From CAVYXF01 sp963772335 (GTDB lineage: Bacteria > Pseudomonadota > Alphaproteobacteria > Rhizobiales > Rhodomicrobiaceae), in assembly GCA_963772335.1 (NCBI GenBank), contig CAVYXF010000001.1, positions 496,001 through 560,000 on the forward strand: DNA of 64,000 bases, written 5' to 3'. Shown one piece after another: positions 35,843 through 42,602 of this stretch. The notes beneath the pieces were generated by a model that worked only from the letters and a program-made list of their open reading frames with translations, was not told the origin of the DNA and did no database searches. The translations under genes were made by a program, and so were the position numbers. Positions within the stretch are counted from its first letter, which is position 1; each line of letters starts with the position of its first letter.

Positions 35843-36193
35843 TCAGCGCTCGCAACCCTGGAGGATGAGGCCGGCCGTGCCTTGCGAGGCGATCACTAAG
35901 GCGAACAGCACCGCCCCGAGCACGCTCATTCCGGCAAGGAAGCGCCGCGGCCGGGCGATGGAGCTGTCGGGGAGAGGCGCCGCTTCCGCGCCCATCCACG
36001 CCCGCCAGGACAGGTATCCGCCGGCAAGGCTCGCGGCGACGAGGAGCATACTGAGGGCGGGCACCAGCCAGCGGGCATCATGGGTGCAAACCCAAGGCAC
36101 TAGCGCATAATTAAGCTGCGTGCTGATCAACCAGGCGACCGCCCCGGAAAACAGTCCCGCGGAGGGAACGCCGTCTTTCATCCAGCTTGTCAT
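35843..36193 (-). CDS. small membrane protein of the caa3 oxidase operon
   Basis: From ATG 36193 the product has 116 residues with three hydrophobic helices (LFSGAVAWLISTQLNYALVPWVC, WLVPALSMLLVAASLAGGYLSW, FLAGMSVLGAVLFALVIASQGTAGLIL). It begins five bases after the subunit III gene, so it belongs to the oxidase operon. It may be a subunit IV-like or assembly component. I do not recognise the family with confidence. An alternative long frame covering it begins inside subunit III and is not real. Confidence 0.7.
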   Translation of the reverse strand: MTSWMKDGVPSAGLFSGAVAWLISTQLNYALVPWVCTHDARWLVPALSMLLVAASLAGGYLSWRAWMGAEAAPLPDSSIARPRRFLAGMSVLGAVLFALVIASQGTAGLILQGCER

Positions 36194-36198
36194 AATGA

Positions 36199-36807
36199 TC
36201 AAAGCCTCGGGAAGAAGTAGATCAGCGCGTAGAGCGGCAGCCAGGAGATCACGACGAAATCCCAGTAGACAGCGTTGTCCTCGACGTCGCTGAAGCGCTT
36301 GGTATGGGCGTGCCGGGTGAACATCAGCGCGGTCAGCACGCCCGTGTCCATCACATCGGTAAGGAGATGAACGGTGTGCAGCCCGAGAATGAGGTAAACG
36401 ATGGAGCCATAGGCGTTCTTGTCCCAAGTCACATAGAGCGTCGTGAACTCGAAGATGCGCAGGATCAGCGGGACGACGCCGAGAGCGCACATGACGAGAA
36501 GCCAGCGCTGCACGGCGGGCAGGTTTTCCTCGCGCGCATATCTCTTGGCGAGCTGGTTCGGCAGGACGCTGATGAGGAGGGCAGCGGTGAGAAGGCTCGA
36601 CCAGAGGAGGCCGGGCGGCGGGGCGCCGATCGGCCATTGAGGATTGTTCAGCGCGAGATAGAAATAGGTGCCGACCGCAAGCGCGAACCCCGTGGTCTCC
36701 AGCACGACAAAGCCCAGCGTCCCCCACCACATCGTCATCTGCGGCCCGAAACCATGTGTTGGCAGATGCGAGAGGTCGAGCGCTGGCCTTTCAAGCGGCT
36801 TGTTCAT
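36199..36807 (-). CDS. ctaE: cytochrome c oxidase subunit III (caa3-type)
   Basis: The 202-residue membrane protein has five helices, as in the short COX3 of caa3/SoxM oxidases (the two N-terminal helices of long COX3 are carried by subunit I). Recognisable sequences are MTMWWGTLGFVVLETTGFALAVGTYFYLA, LHTVHLLTDVMDTGVL and DVEDNAVYWDFVVISWLPLYALIYFFPR, the latter being the family's C-terminal signature. It supports proton uptake and stability of the inner-membrane oxidase. The start overlaps the subunit I stop by four bases. Confidence 0.93.
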   Translation of the reverse strand: MNKPLERPALDLSHLPTHGFGPQMTMWWGTLGFVVLETTGFALAVGTYFYLALNNPQWPIGAPPPGLLWSSLLTAALLISVLPNQLAKRYAREENLPAVQRWLLVMCALGVVPLILRIFEFTTLYVTWDKNAYGSIVYLILGLHTVHLLTDVMDTGVLTALMFTRHAHTKRFSDVEDNAVYWDFVVISWLPLYALIYFFPRL

Positions 36808-38726
36808 TCTTCATCCTCCGGCGTGCCCCTGGGCCAAAACCAGCCGATCAGCGCCGCGGCAATGAAGGGCAAGCCCACGACCACCGCCCAGGCGGTGAAG
36901 ATCGAGGCGACGAAGATCATGGCGGTGATGGCTGCGGCGATCAGCGGCCAGATGGTCGGCTGCGGGGAAGTCTCTCGGACGCCAGGCTGTGCATCGACCA
37001 GGGAGGTGACCACCAGCTCGCGATAGCCGACCGCGAGACCGGTTGCGACCGGCATGCTGCGACGCATGGCCCAAAGCGGCTCGCGATGCTCAACGACCGG
37101 AATGCGATCGAAATTGTGCGGGGGAGGCGGCGATGAGGTGGCCCATTCGAGCGAGCTCGCGCCCCAGGGGTTGTCGCCGGCGCGCTCACCTCGGCGCATG
37201 CTTTGGATGACGTTCCAGAGAAACAGCACGAAGCTCGCGAACAGGGTCAGGGCACCGGCGCTGACGAGGAGGTTTAGGTTCCCCCAACCCATTTCCGGTT
37301 GATAGGTGTAGACCCGGCGCGGCATGCCCTGAAGGCCAAGAATGTGCATCGGGAAGAAGGCGACATTGAAGCCGATGAAGGCCAGCCAGAAATGCCACTT
37401 GCCGAGCGTTTCGCTCATCATCCGGCCGGTGATCTTGGGAAACCAGTAGTAGACCGCGCCGAGCAGCGGGAAGACCGCGCCGCCGATCAGCACATAATGA
37501 AAATGCGCGACCACGAAATAGGTGTCGTGCACCTGGGTATCGATCGGCACCGAGGCGAGCATAAGGCCCGAAAGCCCGCCGGCGACGAAGATGAAGAAGA
37601 AGCCGAGCACAAACAGCAGCGGGGTCTTAATCACCGGCTTGCCGTCCCAGAGCGTGGCGATCCAGCAGAAGATCTGCAGCCCGTTCGGCACGGCGATGAG
37701 CATGCTCGAGGCGGTGAAGAAGCTGGCACCAAGCTGGGGCAGCCCGGTTGCGAACATGTGATGCACCCAAAGGCCGAACGACAGAAAGCCTACCGCGACC
37801 AGTGCGAGCACCAGGCCGAGATAGCCGAACACCGGCCGGCGGGCGAACGTGCCGATAATCGCCGAGACCATGCCGGTTGCCGGAAGGAAGATGATGTAAA
37901 CCTCGGGATGGCCGAAGAACCAGAACAGGTGCTGCCAGAGCATCGCATTGCCGCCGACGGCGCTATCGAAGAAATGCGTCGAGACCAGCCGGTCGAGGAT
38001 CAGCATCGTCGAGGCGAGCATCACCGCCGGCATGGCGAAGATGATCATGAAGGCGGTGACCAGCATCGACCACACGAACAGCGGGATGCGGTCGAGGCTC
38101 ATGCCGGGCGCGCGCTGCTTGAACACCGTCACCACGATTTCGACCGCGACGGCGAGCGCCGATACCTCGGTAAAGGTGATCATCTGCGCCCAGATGTCGA
38201 CGCGCTTGGTCGGCGAGAATTGGGTCTCTGACAGCGGTGTGTAGGCGAACCAGCCGACATCGGGGCCGAGATTCAGCATGAAACCGACCCAGATGAACAG
38301 GCCGCCGAACAGATAGACCCAATAGCTGAACGCGTTGAGCCGCGGGAAGGCGATGTTGCGGGTACCGACCATCAGCGGCACCAAGTAGACGGCGAACGCT
38401 TCCATCACCGGCACGGCGAACAGGAACATCATCGTCGTGCCGTGCATGGTGAAGAGCTGGTTGTAGAGATCCGGGCTGATCAGCCCGCTCTCCGGCCGGG
38501 CAAGCTGCAGGCGCATCACGACCGCGCTGAGCCCGGCGAGGAACAGGAACATGAACGCGGTGACGATGTAGCGACGTCCCACCACCTTGTGATCGACGCT
38601 GGAGAGCGCGCCGATCAGGCCGCGCCTCGTGCCCCAAGTGCGCGACAAACGCGCCCGCAGCGCTGTCCCGTCGAGGTCGGTGTCGCGCAGATCTTCAGTC
38701 ACCCCGGGGGCGGCGATCTGGCTCAT
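36804..38726 (-). CDS. ctaD: cytochrome c oxidase subunit I (caa3-type)
   Basis: The 640-residue haem-copper oxidase subunit has 12 core helices plus two extra C-terminal ones (PLIAAAITAMIFVASIFTAWAVVVGLPFIAAALIGWF), as in caa3 enzymes. Ligand motifs are FTMHGTTMMF (low-spin haem His), WQHLFWFFGHPEVYIIFLPATG (CuB His and the cross-linked Tyr), and VAHFHYVLIGG (haem a3 and low-spin His). Oxygen is reduced to water while protons are pumped. ATG 38726 (MSQIAAPGV) overlaps the subunit II stop by ATGA; a longer upstream frame within subunit II is spurious. Confidence 0.96.
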   Translation of the reverse strand: MSQIAAPGVTEDLRDTDLDGTALRARLSRTWGTRRGLIGALSSVDHKVVGRRYIVTAFMFLFLAGLSAVVMRLQLARPESGLISPDLYNQLFTMHGTTMMFLFAVPVMEAFAVYLVPLMVGTRNIAFPRLNAFSYWVYLFGGLFIWVGFMLNLGPDVGWFAYTPLSETQFSPTKRVDIWAQMITFTEVSALAVAVEIVVTVFKQRAPGMSLDRIPLFVWSMLVTAFMIIFAMPAVMLASTMLILDRLVSTHFFDSAVGGNAMLWQHLFWFFGHPEVYIIFLPATGMVSAIIGTFARRPVFGYLGLVLALVAVGFLSFGLWVHHMFATGLPQLGASFFTASSMLIAVPNGLQIFCWIATLWDGKPVIKTPLLFVLGFFFIFVAGGLSGLMLASVPIDTQVHDTYFVVAHFHYVLIGGAVFPLLGAVYYWFPKITGRMMSETLGKWHFWLAFIGFNVAFFPMHILGLQGMPRRVYTYQPEMGWGNLNLLVSAGALTLFASFVLFLWNVIQSMRRGERAGDNPWGASSLEWATSSPPPPHNFDRIPVVEHREPLWAMRRSMPVATGLAVGYRELVVTSLVDAQPGVRETSPQPTIWPLIAAAITAMIFVASIFTAWAVVVGLPFIAAALIGWFWPRGTPEDEE

Positions 38727-39814
38727 TTCAGCCCCATTAGATAGCTGATCAGCGGATCGACTTCGTCGCCGCGAAGCGCTGTCGCCGGCATATGCGCGCC
38801 GGGCTTGATGTTTTGCGGATCGAGGATCCAGCCGCCGAGCGATCCGCGATTGAGCGGTAGGGTCGCTGAGGCAAGCTGCTGGCGGCTGCCGATATGGGTG
38901 AGATCCGGGCCGACCAGACCTCCCGCGGTCGTGCCGCGCACGGTATGGCAGAGAACGCAGGACCTGGAGAGGAAGACGGTCTGGCCCTTCCGGCTGTGAT
39001 CGTCGGAGGGTGGCGCTGCCTCGCGGATCTGGGCCTCGCGCCATGCCGCGAACGCCGCTTTAGGCTCGGCCACCACCACGAGCCCCATATGCGCGTGCTG
39101 GTAACCGCAGAATTCCGCGCATTGCCCGCGATAGACGCCCTCGCGTTCGGCGACGAGCTGCAGCCGGTTCTCCGTCCCCGGGATCAGGTCGAGCTTGCCG
39201 GCGAGATTGGGCACCCAGAAGCTATGGATGACATCGGAGGAGGTGAGCTCAAAAGTGACACGCTCGCCAGTGGGGATGTGGACCTCGTTCGCGGTGATGA
39301 AAGTGCGCGAGGGCTGCTCGTCCCGATAGGTGGCCTCCCACCACCATTGGTGGCCGTTCAGCCTGATGGTCACGCTCTCCGGGCGCGCGCTGTAGAAGCT
39401 TTTCTGCCCGGCATAGCTTAGCCCGGTGAGAATCAGTACGGAGAGCCCGGTAAACGCGACCGCGCTGCCGATTATGATGCTCCAGCGTTTCTCCTGGCCG
39501 GGGTTGGTCTTGAGCATGGGCTCGCGCCCCCGCCGTCTCGGCCAGAGCGACCAGACAAGCGCCGCCATCGTCACGAACCAGACAGCACCGAGGAACGCGA
39601 CGAAACCCCAGATCAGGGAAGCAAGATGCCCTGCCTTCGGCCCCGCCGGGTCGAGTGCGGACTGCCAGCCGCCGCAGCCGGCAAGAGACAGTGAGAGAAG
39701 CAGGACGCTATAGGGTATCGCTATCGCGCGGAGCTTGCGGGCCGAGCCACCCTCATCATGACGGTGGCTGCCGCGGGCAGCCGAAGCGAGCGGCGCGAGC
39801 CGGTTTTGCGCCAT
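38723..39814 (-). CDS. ctaC: cytochrome c oxidase subunit II with fused cytochrome c domain
   Basis: The protein (363 residues from ATG 39814) has an N-terminal lipoprotein-like segment (LLLSLSLAGCGG) and two helices. The cupredoxin domain has GHQWWWEATY and the CuA site VIHSFWVPNLAGKLDLIPG ... CAEFCGYQHAHM. A C-terminal cytochrome c domain has Cys-Val-Leu-Cys-His and a methionine ligand in AHMPAT. This fusion defines caa3 oxidases, which accept electrons directly through their own haem c. It is the first gene of the operon. A TTG six codons upstream is an alternative start. The long positively charged leader before the lipobox is unusual. Confidence 0.95.
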   Translation of the reverse strand: MAQNRLAPLASAARGSHRHDEGGSARKLRAIAIPYSVLLLSLSLAGCGGWQSALDPAGPKAGHLASLIWGFVAFLGAVWFVTMAALVWSLWPRRRGREPMLKTNPGQEKRWSIIIGSAVAFTGLSVLILTGLSYAGQKSFYSARPESVTIRLNGHQWWWEATYRDEQPSRTFITANEVHIPTGERVTFELTSSDVIHSFWVPNLAGKLDLIPGTENRLQLVAEREGVYRGQCAEFCGYQHAHMGLVVVAEPKAAFAAWREAQIREAAPPSDDHSRKGQTVFLSRSCVLCHTVRGTTAGGLVGPDLTHIGSRQQLASATLPLNRGSLGGWILDPQNIKPGAHMPATALRGDEVDPLISYLMGLK

Positions 39815-39943
39815 GTAGGCCCCCAATGGCAACGGTGCGCTGGATAACGCGCCCGTGAACGCGTGGTTCCAAGCGGGGCCGGAGAGCCTGGATTCGGTGG
39901 TGGACCGCCTGTTGGCGGTCGTGGGCGTGGATTATGAAAATGC

Positions 39944-39970
39944 GAAAGGCCGCCCGAAGGACGGCCTTTC
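39944..39970 (-). terminator. probable intrinsic terminator
   Basis: GAAAGGCCG (39944-39952) and CGGCCTTTC (39962-39970) form a nine-base stem with a nine-base loop. On the minus strand it is followed by GCATTTTC, a short T run. It lies 27 bp downstream of the 24-codon ORF at 39997-40071 and separates it from the oxidase operon. Confidence 0.6.
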
Positions 39971-39996
39971 CATTGTCAGCCGCTGGCGGCGCAATG

Positions 39997-40071
39997 TTAC
40001 GCGCGGCCGGTCTCCACCGGAGAGGCCACGCTCACGAAATGCGCCCCAAGCGACGCTGGACAATGAGACAT
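39997..40071 (-). CDS. candidate 24-codon small protein with extended Shine-Dalgarno
   Basis: The ORF encodes MSHCPASLGAHFVSVASPVETGRA and ends in TAA, 27 bp before a terminator. AGGAGG lies seven bases before the ATG. It is part of a longer GAAAGGAGGTGGTCC (40087-40073) that pairs with nearly the whole 3' tail of alphaproteobacterial 16S rRNA. CAATG and CATTG around the start codon form a small dyad. No family is recognised. It may be a translated small protein or a regulatory leader peptide. Confidence 0.45.
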   Translation of the reverse strand: MSHCPASLGAHFVSVASPVETGRA

Positions 40072-40219
40072 TGGACCACCTCCTTTCATTCTGTTGACAC
40101 CAAAGTCCAAGGTGGGGGCTTCGAGCCGATCCGTCAACTTTTATCGCGTGAGAAAAGGGTGCTGGATGGGACGACCGCCACAGCACGCCTTCTGCGTCGA
40201 AGGCATCAATGCGGGCCTA

Positions 40220-40523
40220 CTAGGCTGCCGCAGATGCTTCGGCCGGGTCTTCGCGGACAACGACCGTAGTGGCTACTGGGTAGAACTCGTCGCCCGGCAT
40301 GCCGACACGCCGCGCATGCTCGCGGATCGAACTCGGCGTCCCGTGCCTGATAGATGCAGAAGGTGCCGATGCGGCCGTCCGGCTCCTGCACGACATAGCT
40401 GCGGATCCAGCGCACGCGGTCGGACATCTCATCGTTGCCGATGCGCGCCGATTTGGCTCCGGCGACCTGCAGTTCCCCCAGATTCGCCCAGGCGCTGGGA
40501 CGGCGGATCACATAAAGTTCCAT
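40220..40523 (-). pseudogene. DUF4242 (SCO4226-like nickel-binding) protein, one-base frameshift
   Basis: The N-terminal frame reads MELYVIRRPSAWANLGELQVAG ... VRWIRSYVVQEPDGRIGTFCIYQARDAE, the first strands of the DUF4242 ferredoxin-like fold. The expected continuation SIREHARRVGMPGDEFYPVATTVVVREDP is present in another frame. Removing one A of the AA at 40330-40331 (plus strand) joins them and gives 100 residues, the normal size. The family includes the Streptomyces nickel-binding protein SCO4226; function is otherwise unclear. GGAGAG precedes the ATG. The site corresponds to a GAGTC (GANTC) after correction, so sequencing error is likely. The gene is divergent from the winged-helix regulator. 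Confidence 0.85.
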
Positions 40524-40697
40524 CTTACTCTCCGTAGATGTTGCGGGCCGGTGCGGCCCTGCTGCGGTTCTCCCCTTGTGGCGATTTCGGCAGGGGATAG
40601 CTGTGGTATAAGGGAAGCAACGCCGGGCCGTCCTTACGCCCGCCTGAGCATTTCCTGATCTTTGGCTGATCAGCAGCCCTGCGCCGGAGATTTACCC

Positions 40698-42470
40698 TTG
40701 GTTAGCTTCGAATTCGGTCCCTTCAAGCTCGATGAACCTGGCCGGGCACTCCGACTGGCGGGACGCGAGATACCTCTCCAGCCGCGGGTGTTCGACCTGC
40801 TCGTCTATTTGATGCGGAACCGCGAGCGCGTGGTATCGAAAGATGAGCTGTTCGACGCGCTCTGGCCTGATGTTACTGTCACTGAAGGCTCCCTGCAGCG
40901 CGCGGTCAGCACGCTTCGCGCCGCGCTCCGGGAAGGCGGTCTGGAGGAGGCGATCCGCAGTTTCCCGCGCATCGGCTACCGCTTCTCGCTGGATGGCGAA
41001 TTTCCAGAGCCGGAACAGGGGCAGGCGACGAGCAGCCCCGAGCCGGTCAGCCTCGCCGCCGCCCGGCGCGCCGTCACCGAGCAGCGATGGCATGACGCCG
41101 CCACGCTTTATGCGCGAAGCGATGGCGCGGCAAAACTGGAGGGATCAGACCTCGACGGGTGGGCGGTTGCCGAGCAATGCCGGGGCAGGCCCTTCGACGC
41201 GGTGCCGATTCTCATGCGGTCGGTCGCGGCTTATGCGCAGGCCGGTGACAGCGATGCCGCCGCAGCGAGCGCTGCGGCACTCTCGGGTATCCATTTTGAA
41301 CGCGGCGCGGTCGCGCTCGCCAGGGGTTGGCTTGCTCGCGCCCAGGATCTGCTCGCCGCAAAGCCGGACACGCCAGCCGCGGGGCGCGTGATCTGGATGC
41401 AGTCCCGGTTTGCTGCCTTTGAGGGCGACCCCCAAGCAGCCCTCGAGCTTGCAGAGGCCGCTTACCTGCTTGGCCAGAGGCTAGGCGTTCTCCCGATCGA
41501 GGCGTTGGGCCTGATGTACCGGGGTTTCTACCGGCTTAGCCTTGGCGACACAAAGGCCGGGCTCGCGGACCAGGACCATGCGGCAGCGCTTGCTCTCTCG
41601 AGCAATATCGACCCGCTTACCGGCGGGACGCTCTACTGCAACATCCTGTGGGCCTGCCGGACCTTCGGCGACTGGGCACGGGCGAACCAATGGACGCTCG
41701 GCTACAAGCAGTTCTGCAGCGCGAGCCAGATGGGCTTCTCCGGATCTTGCCAGCTTCACCGCGCCGAGGTTCTGGGTGTCCGGGGTTCGCTCCGCGAGGC
41801 ATTGGCGCATGTGAATGACGCCCTGAGAGATCTTCCGGGGGATGCGCCATGGGCGATCGGAGACGCTTGGCGCGTTCTTGGCGATATTCATGCCGCCATC
41901 GGTGAAGAGCGTGCCGCGCTCGCGGCTTACGAGCAAGCTTACAGTCTCGGCTGGGATCCCGAGCCTGGCCATGCAATGCTGCTTGTCGAGCGCGGCGAGG
42001 CTGAGGCCGCATTCGTCAGTCTCGAGCGCAGTCTTATCGGCCGGAGCTGGTGGACGCTGCAGCGGCAAGGCATGCTGCTTGCCCATCTGGCGCTGGTCGC
42101 GGTGCATGCCGGCCGGCTGGAGCGCGCTCAGGCGCTGATCGATGATCTTGCCGGACAAACAGAGCGCTGGCCGATGCCGTCGATCCGGGCGCTCACCAAT
42201 GAGGCGTCAAGCCTTCTTGCGCAAAAGCGCGGTGAGCAGGACACAGCGCTGCGCCACCTGCATCTGGCCCGCCAGCTATGGACCAGCCTGGAGTCGCGTT
42301 TCCACGCGGCAAGGCTGCGCCTGCAGATCGCCACTCTGCAGATCGATCTGGGAGATTCGCGCGGCGCCGAGACAGAGCTGCGTGCCATCAGGGCGACCGT
42401 CGACGAGCTCGATTCGGACAAGCTACGGCGCAGGCATGAAGCCATGCAGAGCCAGCTCTCCGGCAGCTGA
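40698..42470 (+). CDS. winged-helix transcriptional regulator with TPR-like C-terminal region
   Basis: Started at TTG 40698 (GGAG eight bases upstream) the protein has 590 residues. Residues about 1-95 form an OmpR/PhoB-type winged helix (FGPFKLDEPGRALRLAGREIPLQPRVFDLLVYLMRNRERVVSKDELFDALWPD ... RIGYRF). There is no receiver domain. The rest, about 480 residues, is helical, with repeated Ala-rich hairpins resembling TPRs (for example AAIGEERAALAAYEQAYSLG and ALRHLHLARQLW). It resembles the CadC/SARP-like regulators with C-terminal sensing repeats, but has no transmembrane segment. It is divergent from the DUF4242 gene and may control it. An upstream in-frame TTG at 40662 is less likely. Confidence 0.82.
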   Translation: MVSFEFGPFKLDEPGRALRLAGREIPLQPRVFDLLVYLMRNRERVVSKDELFDALWPDVTVTEGSLQRAVSTLRAALREGGLEEAIRSFPRIGYRFSLDGEFPEPEQGQATSSPEPVSLAAARRAVTEQRWHDAATLYARSDGAAKLEGSDLDGWAVAEQCRGRPFDAVPILMRSVAAYAQAGDSDAAAASAAALSGIHFERGAVALARGWLARAQDLLAAKPDTPAAGRVIWMQSRFAAFEGDPQAALELAEAAYLLGQRLGVLPIEALGLMYRGFYRLSLGDTKAGLADQDHAAALALSSNIDPLTGGTLYCNILWACRTFGDWARANQWTLGYKQFCSASQMGFSGSCQLHRAEVLGVRGSLREALAHVNDALRDLPGDAPWAIGDAWRVLGDIHAAIGEERAALAAYEQAYSLGWDPEPGHAMLLVERGEAEAAFVSLERSLIGRSWWTLQRQGMLLAHLALVAVHAGRLERAQALIDDLAGQTERWPMPSIRALTNEASSLLAQKRGEQDTALRHLHLARQLWTSLESRFHAARLRLQIATLQIDLGDSRGAETELRAIRATVDELDSDKLRRRHEAMQSQLSGS

Positions 42471-42484
42471 GGAAGCAGGTCAAA

Positions 42485-42516
42485 TGGTCGGGGCCGCGTG
42501 ATTCGAACACGCGACC
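42485..42516 (-). other. isolated 3' fragment of a tRNA gene
   Basis: On the minus strand the sequence contains a complete T arm (GCGTG-TTCGAAT-CACGC), then GGCCCCG, discriminator A and CCA. The upstream bases do not fold into anticodon or D arms, and no matching 5' acceptor strand CGGGGCC is present within 100 bp. So only the last 30 bases of a tRNA are preserved. Such fragments arise as attachment-site duplicates of integrated elements or as decayed genes. Confidence 0.6.
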
Positions 42517-42602
42517 CTGAGCTCTGCAAACAGCAGGTCATCGCCACTCAGCATCGGTAGCGCGCACCTCACGCCACCCAGCGGGAGCCGCTGCAATGAT
42601 TC

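Noticed and set aside
39855..40097. 80-codon plus-strand ORF upstream of the oxidase operon
   Set aside because: It runs through the terminator hairpin at 39944-39970 and opposes a small ORF with a far better ribosome binding site.
42485..42570. Complete tRNA gene on the minus strand
   Set aside because: No five-base anticodon stem, D arm or 5' acceptor strand can be formed; only the 3' end is present.
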